Part shown: positions 1 through 11,859 of the stretch, in pieces | Numbering within the stretch: position 1 is the stretch's first letter | How the letters are laid out: each line of letters starts with the position of its first letter | Source: Notospermus geniculatus | Taxonomy: Eukaryota > Nemertea > Pilidiophora > Heteronemertea > Lineidae | DNA length: 64,000 nt | Assembly (NCBI GenBank): GCA_002633025.1 | Contig: NMRB01000376.1 | Span: 257,571-321,570 of the forward strand | Reading direction: 5' to 3' | Translations under genes and position numbers: made by a program | The notes under the pieces: generated by a model | The model's input: the letters and a program-made list of their open reading frames with translations, nothing else | The model's database searches: none | What the model was told of the DNA's origin: nothing

Positions 1-871
1 GGAAGGTTATGTTAGATATCAGAATGGTTAAAACACTATTAAGTTTCATATTGTCATTTTTCCTTTGAATACTATATCAGTACTGATAGAAGGAAAGTCA
101 TCCAAAACAAGGTCCGAGACGATCTGAGAAGAATGCACTGTCCAGTAGCAAAACACCTTCACTCGATGAAATAACTATAGTATGACTCAACTCCCCCACA
201 ACCAAAGCCAAAGAATTTTTCCACCAGCTATCTTCAGTGACAGCCCTACATTTTTGCCACAATATCCACCATTGCAAATTCACTTTGAACTGCTGACTGA
301 TACTGTTTAGAAGAGCATGAGTGACAGGGGGTCGACCAGCGAGACAAAGAGAGAAATCAGTGAACACAATACTAATCTAAATAGTTGGCATTATATTTAC
401 CGCCGTTCTGGAGACATGGAATCACTCCAGAACATCATACTGAAGAGCAAAGAGTAGGCATCTGGCCAGGCAGACAGTAAGACGACACCAAGAGTTTTGT
501 CTGTAATATTGAATTTTTATTCAATTCAAATGGATTTTAACTACCAGTTCCACTAGTCCCAGCAATAAAATCACAAAATTTATTTAAATAAGATAAGTAC
601 CAAAGATGGTATTATTGTCAACGATCCAAGTTGCACACGACAACACATGCTGTGAGGAATTCAAATGTCGAACTAGGAACTTCATGTCAAAAGGGCACTG
701 CTAAGGGTCCAGAGCTATTTTGTACTTATCAGTTTTGTCAGTGTACTTTACGTTTACAGTGCCCTCTTCGACACCAGGAAAGCGTGAGAATACTAAGATC
801 TCAATTTAATAATTGTGTCACATGCAATTGTTGCCTTCGCACAAGCTTACATTCCACGTATCACCAGCACC
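1..871. other. No supported feature
   Basis: AT-rich non-coding sequence. One minus-strand frame of 89 codons (98-367) is open but has no convincing splice signals at its edges and no family resemblance that I can see. Confidence 0.5.
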
Positions 872-1041
872 AGGTGTGGATCCAAGGGGGGTGCACCCGG
901 CGCACGCCCCCTTTCGGCCACCAAATCTGTAAAATTGACCGTGAAATTCTGAAATTTGGAGCAAATCATTGAAATTCATCGCAGATTTCAATGTTTCTAG
1001 CACAGTACACCTTCTTTTCTGAAATCGTGGATCCGCCCCTG
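872..1041. repeat. Dispersed repeat with GTGGATCC ends, copy 1
   Basis: Contains CGCACGCCCCCTTTCGGCC and a block around GAAATTTGGAGCAAATCATT that recurs, inverted, at 5815-5970. Both ends show GTGGATCC-like sequence, as expected of a short inverted-repeat element. Confidence 0.7.
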
Positions 1042-2010
1042 AGCACAGGATTTTTGTCGGCTTTGATTGACTGCTTTGTGGAACAATGCAAGCACACTAG
1101 ACATAGCACAAGCAGGAGATAAAGCATCCATAGGTGATCTTTTTCCAAGGAATTATTTAAAACCAAACTGTCCGAGGGTGATACACACTGACTTGACAAA
1201 ATAATCTGATATGATATTTACCTTTCACCTTTTTTCACTCAATTATAAAGAAATCCACCAGCATCGTTCTCTATCAAATTCTCAGTCAGTGCTTCTTATG
1301 ATACAGAATGAGGCGACATTTTAAGCATCCTTTTATTATACATGTATTCATCTGTTCAAAGAATATTTTTGAATCCACGCTGAATCAAAATCTATACAGA
1401 GTAAAGACAACATGGTCTACAACTTCTTTGCATTTGCACAGTTTTGAAGCAATTCCACATTCTTTGACAAAGTCTCATGAAAACCTAATTCTCTGACACG
1501 GTGATTCATGGAGAGTGGCCTGGTGTGCAATGTAATGCAAGCGTGGCTGAAAAAAACAGGAAACACCTTGAAACATACCACTAGACTAAATCGTTTGAAC
1601 ATAACTGAAGAGGTGACATTATACACATTTGAAAAATTCCTAAAATGTGACTGGGGACTAGACATTATACTTCAATGACAATGCTGTCCATGTTAACTAG
1701 AATTTTCCTTACCTCGCATATTGAAGACTCAGCACCCGGCCATGGGAAGCTAAGCACAAGCCTCCAGGTCACAGGTGAAACCTTCTAGTTCTAGAAAAGC
1801 TGATCCAGCCATGCCAGCCGCATCCCCTCACAAGAACGTGAAAAGAAGTATCAAGGGCGACACATTTGATCTGATTCGTCACAAAAACACCGAGTTGAAT
1901 TATAATGAACATCAGACCTTTTTTCAAAAAGATCCTCACACAGGATGAAATCAGTGCAAGGAATTGGAAAGAAGCCACATTTGAGACGGTAGAGAGGATG
2001 AACATGACTG

Positions 2011-2383
2011 AGGCCAGACCCAAAAATATGTCTGTTTGCTGTAACCCGACCGACCCTACATAAATGGTACCGACCCAAAACTTTTTATAGGGGTAATAGC
2101 CAATATGTTTTTTTTATGCCCCAAAGGACCCGATTTGCCGACCGGCAATGACGAAGTATGCCGACCTAAAACATTTTACACTTCAAAACTGAATGCCAGT
2201 GTGTCATAAACCCCGAAAGACATTGTTTTTTAAACACTAGTATATTTTTATTTTATTTTATGGAAATTGCTAATTTTTTTCCACCTCCAACTAAAAAAAA
2301 TAAAAATATATGCCTACCTACCTACCCAAGCTATTAGGGCAGGGTCGGGTTACAGCAAACAGACATATTTTTGGGTCTGGCCT
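2011..2383. mobile_element. Short inverted-repeat element (41-bp terminal repeats)
   Basis: Perfect 41-bp inverted ends at 2011-2051 and 2343-2383, starting AGGCCAGACCCAAAAATA. The 373-bp body has no coding capacity, so it is a non-autonomous (MITE-like) element. No clean target duplication could be read. Confidence 0.85.
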
Positions 2384-2583
2384 GATCATGCATCATGAAC
2401 ATTGCTTCGGGGGAGCAGAACGAGAAATGGTCATCACATCATTCTAAGTATTTTATTAGTAATGTAGGCCTACTACAGCATAGAGAATTTCAAAAGTAGA
2501 ATCTCTGGTGAGCCGCCTCCCCCCTCCCCACATAAAACAGAGTAAGACCATTGAAGATAACGAAGTGTATAAGTTACACTCAC

Positions 2584-2724
2584 CATAGAGCATTGATCCG
2601 GAGTAGAAAATCCCAACCATCTAGCCAGGAAAACAACTTGGTTGAGTAACATCAGCGTCACCATGTTTTGCGCAATTCCATGAGGTGAAAACTGTATCCA
2701 AATGATAATTGCTGAAGGCTTTTT
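2584..2724 (-). CDS. Candidate internal exon of an unidentified membrane protein
   Basis: Between a strong acceptor (ATTTTTCTCAG) and a strong donor (ATG/GTGAGTG) the minus strand has exactly 47 open codons, phase 0 at both ends. They read KKPSAIIIWIQFSPHG, then MVTLMLLNQVVFLARWLG and FSTPDQCSM, a probable membrane helix with a polar end. I do not recognise the family and found no partner exon, so this is a splice-signal-based guess; it could be chance in AT-rich DNA. Confidence 0.3.
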
Positions 2725-2977
2725 CTGAGAAAAATAACACCAAACCATCAGAAAAGGCACATCAGAATAAAAATTCATGCAACAACACAGAAATTATGAC
2801 GTTCCGTTTCAGTGCTCTCAGTAAATTGTGATCGTGAACATGGTGAATGAGATGCAACTATTAAAGGAGTTTGATTTGGCGTTATAATACGGCTACGTCA
2901 ACTTGTTAGAACACTCTCTCAGTATCTTAATTGTAAATGTACATGTACATAGAGTCACAGACCGAGTCCAGCAGTGA

Positions 2978-3158
2978 CAGTGTTTCTGCCAGTGGGCGGT
3001 ACATGCCCTCCTTAAAAAGTCAAAATTTGTGTTTTTGACCAAGAATTCTGTAAAAATAAAATTTTCTCTTTATCCCCCCCCCCCTTAAAAAATNTTCTGT
3101 AAAAATAAAATTTTCTCTTTATCCCCCCCCCCTTAAAAAATTCCTGGCAGAAACACTG
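2978..3158. mobile_element. hAT-like MITE with CAGTGTTTCTGCCAG ends, copy 1
   Basis: Ends CAGTGTTTCTGCCAG and CTGGCAGAAACACTG are inverted; the CAGTG start is typical of hAT elements. The body shares CTCCTTAAAAAGTCAAAA and CTCTTTATCCCC with 34372-34513. The N at 3094 and a duplicated 48-bp block lie inside it, so the true length is shorter. Confidence 0.8.
3046..3141. other. Duplicated block around a single N (assembly join)
   Basis: The 48 bases before N3094 (TTCTGTAAAAATAAAATT through a C-run to TTAAAAAAT) are repeated immediately after it with one C fewer. The second copy of this element at 34372 has only one such block, so two contig ends that overlap were joined without merging. Confidence 0.85.
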
Positions 3159-3159
3159 T

Positions 3160-4805
3160 GAGGGACTGATGTTGGTGAATTTTCATTCAGTTTTGAAGAT
3201 GTATCATCCAATCCATCCTTGCATCAAAAATAATTTAAAACAATTCTTTATGCGCACCAAACTCTTAGTCTTGTCTTACAGTGACAATAAGAAAATATGG
3301 ATGGCAAAACCCCATGATGTAGATTCACTATAATCAGTGCATCATTTCTACAAAGTCTTAATCTGCTCAATTCAATAAACAAGTTTCAATAATACTTTTT
3401 AAAAGATATATCATGGTACATGTAGTTCAACTATTCATGCTACACATGTATGTACGTAGGGTTGGAATAAAGTTTACATGCTTGGATTTGGAATCTGAAA
3501 ACTTCAGTTCTTTAGTACCGTACGTCAAAATCATGATGGACTGTAGAGGCTTAGCGTATGACGTCACAAGCCGCCATGCTGGAGTACACAATGCTGCAGA
3601 GGCGCAGTGAAATGAGCCATGCATGCCCCAATGACGTTACGACGAACAATGGCGTGGCACACTTCACGCAAGTCACGTCGCAGTCAGCTCGTACTCTAGA
3701 ATGGCTGCCAGGATGATGTCACTGCAAAGCCTCTATCATGTCTATAGAGGTTTCCCACGTGGCGTCATAAAGGCCACGTTCGTCGTTGGCCGCGAAATTG
3801 ACCATGTGTTTCCTGAAGGAACGTCACATCAGGTGTAATATAATGTCAATCCACGTGTAGCACACTACTGATGCCAGTTTGTGTCATTTTGAATTTGACG
3901 GCCAGTCACATGACTTGATGACGTCAGTGGGATTCCTCTGTGAGGGTAACTTCAGTGTGGGAATGGAAAGGTGATAATCACTGTAAAGTGTAAATCAGAT
4001 TACAACTGGCTTGTCAACTGTGGTACCAACGACATGTCAAAATGTTTCACATAACTCGACCAACCAACTTCTACATGTGTTGCCCTTCTCAATCTCACTG
4101 AATGAAAGAAACTATTTTTCTACCAATCATATTCATATTGGTAATCCCCATTTTGAAAGCTACATCACTGAAACCTTAGGAGCCACAGGACAACTGAAGA
4201 ACATACCCACTTCATTCAACTAAGGGCCTCAGTTCCCATGATTTTGGGCTGCTTTGGTGGGACAATAAGCAGGCCACAAGTTGGGCAAGGATCCTTGATT
4301 ACGAATCGCCAACTGAACAAACATTCACATCGTCGGCAGGGCATGATGCGCAAAGTTCAAGGTGACAGTATAATGCACAAATCACACTATGAACCCACTT
4401 GCCAGAGCAGAGGTGATGTTGCTTACCACTAACCAGATTTTCAAATGTTTTTGCAGCCTGTTCGACAAAGAATGACAGTAGTCGTCAGGGCAGATGCAAG
4501 TGAGCTAATCTGTGATATATGCAATCGAAAAATATCCACAGCGAGATCCGTCAGACATTTGCCCTCCCAACGACTTGCGCCAAAATCAAAGAATGCCAGC
4601 CAATTTACCTGTATTGGCCCATCAAGCTGCGATCAGTCATGCGCGGATCTTCGCCCAACTGGCCACTGCCATGCCATGGTTCACTGAAGACTGCCGAAGA
4701 CCTGGGTATGCCAGTTAGTTTTATGTGCTGCAGTCAAGTGCTGTAAAAGTCAGAAGAGTAGTCTACTCCTGCCAACAAAAGGCCTACATGTAGGGTGGTT
4801 GTTAT
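3160..4805. other. No supported gene
   Basis: Several short frames near 4445-4746 overlap in all three plus frames, which argues against coding. The stretch 3500-3930 is rich in TGACGTCA-like sites, but this is not interpretable alone. Confidence 0.45.
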
Positions 4806-4809
4806 GTTA

Positions 4810-5300
4810 AGCCTAGTGTACATCACACTTGCCACTGGAGACAACTAGTCTCCACTAAGCTACTGGCGACTGGGAGGATCTAGCTGGAACTGGAGGCGAC
4901 TGATCAGTTGCCAGAAACGTTCGATGTACGCACCCTTGCGACTCACTGGAACAGAGATTTTGCCAGTCGCCACGAGTTGCACATGTCCAACTTTCTAGCG
5001 ACTAGTTCTAGCGACTAGTCGTTCAGTTACTGCGATGTACGTGGGCTTGTGTTTCATCAGTGCCAGTTTTCTAAACGAAACCTAGTCCTAGTCTCCTCGA
5101 GTCTCAATGCCCCGGATGTTACCCGAGTTGCTGCTAGTCGCAAGTACGATGTACACGGTCAGGACATGATGACTGATTGGATCCTCCTCCTTCTTCTACT
5201 GAGTTGCTGAATTTGCGATGTGCACACAGCGCATACATCACCAGCACCGACAAATCAGATCAGTTGCTTCCAGTCGCAAGTGCAATGTACACCTGGCTTT
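4810..5300. repeat. GCGACTGG-rich foldback repeat, copy 1
   Basis: Dense in GCGACTAGTCGC-type motifs and with mirrored ends (CACACTTGCCACTGGAG near 4828 and CAGTCGCAAGTGCAATGT near 5272). Shares CTGGAGGCGACTGATCAG with 40745-40870 in inverted orientation. Confidence 0.6.
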
Positions 5301-6048
5301 CGATAGGATAAAAGAGTAAGAGCACCTTCATTAAGGGTCGTGTGTCACAAATAGGGCACCCAATGTGTCACCAGGTCAAAATTATCAATTTTTCAATAAT
5401 TACTCTGTTGATGAAGCATGTTAAGCCTCATCAAAAACCATCAATAAAATAACTCTATTGTTTTTAATTAATGAGATAATTGCCTTTAATCAACTCAGTT
5501 TTAAAGGAAATGCATTACAATTTACAGACGTTTTTCGCGATTTTCTCAAAACGGACCTTTTTCACAGATGATACCATAATTTCCTTGCTTTCCACCCAAT
5601 CCATACAAATTTGGTATTATAATAAACAGGAGAATTCATGCTTTCAGGAAATACTTCATTTCATTCACTAAGTTTTATGGTCTGTACATTTATACACTTT
5701 CTAGTAAGTGTATATGGTCTGTACATTTATGTACACGAAGTTCTGTGGACAAACACCTGTGTGTGCATGGCTTCTTTTGACCTCATCTACAGGGACTGAT
5801 ATCAGGATTTTGGGAAAGAAGGGATGCACTGTGCTAGAAACATTGAAATCGGCCGTAAATTTCAATGACTTGCTCCAAATTTCATAATTTCACAGTCGAT
5901 TATACAGATTTGTTGGCCGAAAGGGGGGCGTGCAGCGGGTGCGCCCCACCATTGGATCGGCGCCTGATCTATGNAGTTGCTTCCAGTCGCAAGTGCAATG
6001 TACACCTGGCTTTCGATAGGATAAAAGAGTAAGAGCACCTTCATTAAG
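5263..6048. other. Direct duplication flanking a segment that ends at N5974
   Basis: About 73 bases starting AGTTGCTTCCAGTCGCAA occur at 5263-5335 and again directly after N5974 (5975-6048). After this block the two copies run into different sequence. The join is either a misassembly or two haplotypes, one carrying the roughly 640-bp segment 5336-5973. Confidence 0.75.
5815..5970. repeat. Dispersed repeat with GTGGATCC ends, copy 2 (inverted)
   Basis: Reverse-oriented relative of 872-1041, sharing GGCCGAAAGGGGGGCGTGC and the CATTGAAAT block. It lies inside the segment bounded by the duplication at 5263-5335 and 5975-6048. Confidence 0.7.
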
Positions 6049-6828
6049 ATAGTCCTCAATCTCTAGGTTTTCATATCGATAGATAGATGACTGGACCAGT
6101 GACATACAGAGGGCATTGGTGATGATCATTGATCTACAAAGCCTAACAACTAGGGAGAAAATCAAAATCAAAATATCGTATAAAAACATCTTACTCACCA
6201 GAAATGCCAGATTGGTTATATTTCCTCTCTCAGTACAACTTCGTCATTCTCGACATCGAATTTCTGTCTCATCGATAAATATTGAAGCATCATGGTCTTA
6301 CAGCTGAATCCCTGACATGCCTGATTACAAAATCTTATTCTCATGGGTTATGAACCTGGGATGTGGCACAGGCAACAGGTCAGTATCAGGGGAGGGAAGA
6401 TGTACGTTGTATGTACGACAATTCACAATGAGAATTCACCTGACAAAAATTTCTACGAAAGAGTCTAAAATTGAATTTTACACCGCTGTCTCTGAAAAAA
6501 GAAAGACCTACTGAGCCACATAATTCTATTCTATCATGACATCTGGACGAAGGGGAAATGTTACTCAACTCCAACCAACAAACTCAATGACAAGGAAGGA
6601 ACAGTTTCATGGGATTTCAGAATCAAGGATACAATCTTCATTATCATACAGTGTATGTTTTCCAACCCCGAGAAATTCAAGGCATGGTAAAAAGAATGTT
6701 GCGCAGAAACAACGTTGGGAAGATGTGGAAGGACTAACTACAATGTACTGGCACGACAGGATGGATGGAAGTCTCGAAAGCATGACTGCGAGGGAAAGGT
6801 GGAACCTCTGCTCTGGTCTGAAGCAAAG

Positions 6829-7350
6829 TTAGACTGGTCCCCTGTCGTACCGCTCCGTGCCTCCACTATTAGTAATACGACAGGCCGCGTCCGCCATGTT
6901 TGCCGGAATCCTGACACACACATGCAAACATGGCAAATGAGCAACTGAAGCTCATAACAGTTTGGGAGTCTCCGGAGTTACCCGAAGCAAGCCGAAGGCC
7001 ATTCGGTGCTAATTCAGGCCACATCGGCGGTGCTGCAAGATAACGGAAGATTTCAGCCAAGTTTTTGAATTTTGGCATAAAGATGAAATATCAACAATGA
7101 AGAGGCAGCGAGTATAATTTTTGAAGCCTCTACAGTGTATAGTCTTAAGCTAGCGATACGGTAGAGTGATCCTACGCGGAAAATTACCTAGGTTAGCCGT
7201 TGACATGCGGGGCTTTCCCCGATCTACAAATAGATGATGAGCTCAGCGCAACCGTTGATGACGTGATGGCTGACCAATCACATGCCGAGTCGGCTCTCAG
7301 GATGCCTGTCGTAGTAGTGAAGGCACGACCTACGACAGGGGACCAGTCTA
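6829..7350. mobile_element. Inverted-repeat transposon relic with 8-bp target duplication
   Basis: Ends TTAGACTGGTCCCCTGTCG and CGACAGGGGACCAGTCTA are inverted, and AAGCAAAG flanks the element on both sides (6821-6828 and 7351-7358). An 8-bp duplication is the hAT hallmark. The 522-bp interior encodes nothing recognisable, so it is non-autonomous. Confidence 0.88.
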
Positions 7351-7359
7351 AAGCAAAGT

Positions 7360-9160
7360 AAAACTTCCAACATCTTCCTTGTTAAGTGAACATTGGGGAT
7401 GCGACTTTCTCCCGGTGCACTGTGGGATGGTGAACAGAATGTTCACCCCTCCAATGATTCTCAAACTCAACCAGATGGCATACATGTACATCGAAGTTAT
7501 TCACACCCTGTTCACAATTCAAGGACCACATTCCATGAGTCGAGGCTAAGGGCAGGGAGTGGCTTTATGACATGACTGAGGACTGCCCAACAACAAAAAG
7601 TGAGTACTTTGGAATCGGAATAAAAGGGGACTGAAATTAGTACATGATACAACAAATACATTGCCTCACTCACTCAGCATGATGGCAGCGGCGACAAATG
7701 CCACCTTGGTATAGGCTCAACAATCTTTCTGAAGAAGTTTGTACCGTGGGCTGTTTCCAATTCCAAGAAATGAATTTTCTCCCTGGAATTGATTTTTTGG
7801 CCACTGACCACCAAGGACACAATATTATCATTGAATTTGATTATACCTCACTGATTAACCAAAGAGAAAGACAGAAGAATTTGGTGAGTGAGTCACAAAC
7901 AAGATCATATCAGGCCACTTCAAAGGCAAAGGCAAGGCCAGATCCATATCTACATTGTACATGTAGTCTCAAGTACAAATTGACCTTATTCTCCTGACAA
8001 GGACTGTATTGTACAGCAAGTTTAAAACAGCAATTGGATTTGGATCGGTACCACTGTCTGTTTGGTATGCACAAACTACATTACCTATTTTTTAAAAGAA
8101 TGTTCTGCAGCAGAAAACAAACCCGGTCAAAATTCATCAATTCCCAAACTACACTAGTTAGAATTTTTCAGCCAAAGAATCCTGGATTGACCATCATCCT
8201 ACATGTCCTAAGCACCAACCCTAACATTTTATCTGTCGTTGGATGATGACCATCTATGATAATGGATAGAATATTTCAAACATACTGAAAGGTTCACAAA
8301 GATTCATCAGCATATGCCAAAAACTCAATTGCAGATCCTTCATTTAGCAAGGCATCAGCCTTGACAAGTCCTTGCTTCTGTTACCAAAAATGTCACTAAA
8401 TCTGGCACAAAATTATTATCAAATTATAACAGTGACTATTATACTGACTGCACTTTTCTATCCAATATCACAGATGACATGGGTAGGATATGGATGGTTA
8501 GCTACATAATGTTAGAAAATTACATGTAACAAGTGGACTAGTTACTCAACTGAATGTTGCAATGTGGACTTAGGAAATGTTGGCACTTTTTCTTAGGGGC
8601 TCCCACAGCTCGTGTGTTGCCAACACACCCTATCCCAATCCCTGCCAGGCTTATTCGACTCTTTGTAATTGTAGACGTACACATGTAAATGCCATACATG
8701 ATACAACACAAAATACAGAGCTGCCCCACTGACACAGTGCTAATGTCTCAGTTGGCCATTTGTGCAACAAAGCAGTTGTTGGCAGATGGCCAACTTACTA
8801 GGTCATCCATACCTGCCCATATATTCACACATTCATGAAGAAGCCAATCAAGCATTTTTAATCCTACACAATTCAAATATTCAAGGAAGTTATTCCTAAT
8901 ACATTATACATTCACTTAAGGAGTAACAACTGCTGAATTTCGGCAACTTATAGCCTACTAGTATGCAAATTGCCATGATGTAACTGCTGAAGTGCGATTA
9001 CAAGTACATTGTAGCCTTGGCTACAATGTGTGTTGTGAGAGAAGTCGGTTATGGGGAGCTCAGGTTAGTCTAGGCTACTAAAAGTACAATGTAGTGTCAT
9101 CCCAAGCAGGCCCTCACTCACTCAGTCAAGCGAATCAGGTCTAGTTTTAGTATTCATCAC
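7360..9160. other. No supported feature
   Basis: Moderately AT-rich unique sequence. Frames of up to 99 codons occur (7698-7997) but show no splice context or family resemblance. Confidence 0.45.
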
Positions 9161-9165
9161 TTCGA

Positions 9166-9358
9166 CGGCCCCGATCTTGGATATCGAGGCCTACATGTAC
9201 AGAGATTTTGAGTGTTCGCACTTATCTGGTACTATTTGGTAGGTAAACCGAAACAGCGATATCCGCGATTTGCCTAGTAGTCACACAAGATCCAAATCTG
9301 CCCACCAGAAGTGTGCACAGACAAAATCTCTGTAGAAATCCAAGATATTGGGGGCCTG
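9166..9358. repeat. Imperfect foldback
   Basis: GGCCCCGATCTTGGATATCG at the left is mirrored by CCAAGATATTGGGGGCC at the right, with CAGAGATTTTG and CAAAATCTCTG pairing inside. An old short inverted-repeat element. Confidence 0.65.
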
Positions 9359-9677
9359 CTTGCCAGAACGATGAATACTTGGACCTATTCCTTCAGCAGC
9401 ACTGGAAATTGGATTTGAATGGAGGTGGAATCCGGAAGTACACTAGACCAATGAAATGGAGACGGTCCCGCAAATACCAAAATAGACCACTCTTCTTTTT
9501 CCATTCAGATACGATGTTGCACTGTGCTCAGACTGTCGCCCTGAGTTAGGTGAATTAGCCTGCCCCTGAGGCCTGGCCATGATAATTGATAGCTAGCAGT
9601 AAAGTAGGCCTAATTGTCACCACCACCAGGTCACCGTCCATGAGCGAGGAGATGTTGTTACGTGCTTCTCATTCTTG

Positions 9678-10195
9678 GGTTCGTAAGAACACCAGATCGG
9701 ACCGAATCAGAGCTTAAAGTCACCAAATCGGAATCAATTAACATTCATTTTTCTTTTTAAACGCAAGAATTATGAATTGACTTAGAAATAAAACAAAATG
9801 CAAATTTACACTATAAACGTTGCATTTTGTTAGAAATCTGCTGTCTGAAAGACACAAACAGCTGTGTCGATGGCAGAGATGGGAATGGGGAGGTAGCCAT
9901 TCTTTTTCTACCATTTGATGGCGCTGCGACCGTATCAACTTTTCCACTGTGACGTTGTACGGAACGTCAACGTCACACTACCGTGACGTTGTGGTCATTA
10001 AAAAAATCAATTAGCCTACCAGTATCTCCCATACGCCTATAATACGCAATATCTGTTCATTATATTCCATAAATATACAAGAACTTGCAGATAAACTTCA
10101 TAGCTACCAAACCAAAGCCAACTCCCGATTCTGTGCAATAGGCCCCTCTAGCGACTAGCCTAGCATCCCGTTTCCATTTCGGTGCTCTTACAAAA
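9678..10195. mobile_element. Inverted-repeat element (GTAAGAACACC ends), copy 1
   Basis: Left GTTCGTAAGAACACC and right GGTGCTCTTACAAAACC are near-inverted. The body shares AAAGTCACCAAATCGGAATC, CACAGCTGTGTC and ATACGCAATATCTGTTCAT with 48654-49082. No transposase frame. Confidence 0.7.
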
Positions 10196-10309
10196 CCGCT
10201 CATTCTTTCTTGAGTTGCATTCATTCAACACAGCAGAGTCAGCAACCACCCCTACGGTACCCACACTGCATGATCATGATGATGCACAGTTGAGTTCACA
10301 AACTGGTCA

Positions 10310-10372
10310 GTAGGACTAGGCCCTAGGCTAGTATAGGCCTAGGCGAGGCCTAGGCCTAGCCTATGCACAGCA
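10310..10372. repeat. AGGCCTAGG-rich tract
   Basis: Interleaved AGGCCTAGGCC units that are self-complementary. Similar, longer tracts are at 48405-48660; the motif recurs throughout the window. Confidence 0.7.
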
Positions 10373-11715
10373 CATGCAATGATGCATTGGCATGCACTGA
10401 TGCTGATCGCAAGCCAAGCCGATCCTTCATGTCCTTCCTTTTCCACCACCACCACCACCATGCCAGTTCACAAACATTCTGGGGAGAAATCTGCCTTGAT
10501 CAGACCCGCTCACACCAACATTAAAACATAATCACATAAAGTGCAGGGGTAGGCTATAATAAAAGCACCTAAATGCCGCAAGAACCCACCACACGAGGGC
10601 GAGGCCTTATTTTTGGTTCTTGGACGCGCCGATGAGAGTGTGACTCAGGCAAAAGCCAGCCAGGAAGACGTGAGGAGGTGGGGCACCATTCGGACTCAAG
10701 TTAAGTGATTTAGAGGAACGCCCGTCACCCAATTAGAACTGTGAAGGCTAGTACTGTCATTCTTTTTTCGTTTCATACCTTTCCTGTATCTTTTATACAC
10801 CAGTTGGTAACTCTTACAGCTCCTTTTGACGGACGTACCGAGGGAATGAGAGAGACGAACAAAATGGTGGCAGGCTGTCGTGAAAACAGACTTCGCTCAA
10901 CGCGCATGTCAGTCTCGCATTTATTATAGGGAAATTCCAAAGAATGGAATCTTCGACCACTTTAGGCTTTCACTCTGCTCAACACACCATGCACACATAG
11001 ACTGTATACTATCCTTTTCAAGTTTGCTACTTAACAAATGACCGCCAGTTTCTACTTCTCTTCTAGAAGGATGTGAAATCATTTTTTTTTCTATTTTTCT
11101 GTCATTTTTGACAGGCAGTCTGCTAAATCTGTGGACGCGAACCATAAGGGAATGACCTTCCCATGACCCCTCATGAGATTTCACAAAGGCGGGAAATTTG
11201 AATTGATTTTATTCGGGTTGGGGGTTTTGCGCCATTTTTCACATGGATCCATTGTGACGTCAGTGGAAGAGTAAGATTTTGCCTAACATCCCCCCAAAAT
11301 TTCCCACATTTCTTTGGGCTGTGACTCGTCGGGCCTCCTAATGAGTAGCCTAACGCTCAGTAAAACTAGCCGGTAGCGCCTAGTGGAACTGGTTTAGACA
11401 TTAGACCCGACGCGGAGAAAGGTAGCCTACCCAGCGAAAGACAGCGCATCGACGGACGGGGCAACTTTTTACTTGAAAACTGAATATGAAAAACTCCGGC
11501 GGTACCGTAGGCCTTTTCTGTCGATTGTCCACCCAAGCAGCAACTCCAGGGGGCTCCATTAGACCCCGCATTAGACCTACCTTGTTGCCTAGTGGGCCTG
11601 TCGCGGAGAGGTCATACGGTACACGCCTTTTTACTCCTGGACATTTCGCCCCCAAATGACACTCTCTCCTCGGACATTTCGTCCGCCGCGGATCCCATGA
11701 CGTCTCCGGGATCTC

Positions 11716-11790
11716 AACCAGGGCCTAGTTTGGTTCCCAACCCCTAGAGGGCTACGCATCGGTGGGTTCGGGAACCAAACTAAACCAGGG
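11716..11790. repeat. Hairpin, GGTTCCCAACCC arms
   Basis: CAGGGCCTAGTTTGGTTCCC is mirrored by GGGAACCAAACTAAACC within 75 bp. Probably the remnant of a foldback element. Confidence 0.7.
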
Positions 11791-11859
11791 CCGACCCCGC
11801 GCGCCGCACTAAGTCGGATAGTGCTACGTAGGCCCTAGGCTACGGTACATTGCCCATAG

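Noticed and set aside
98-367. 89-codon minus-strand frame with hydrophobic and Trp-rich residues
   Set aside because: The edges lack a convincing acceptor and donor, and I could not connect it to the candidate exon at 2584-2724.
1769-2023. 84-codon hydrophobic minus-strand frame near 1.9 kb
   Set aside because: It runs into the end of the 2011-2383 MITE, and a second frame is equally open; no splice sites flank it clearly.
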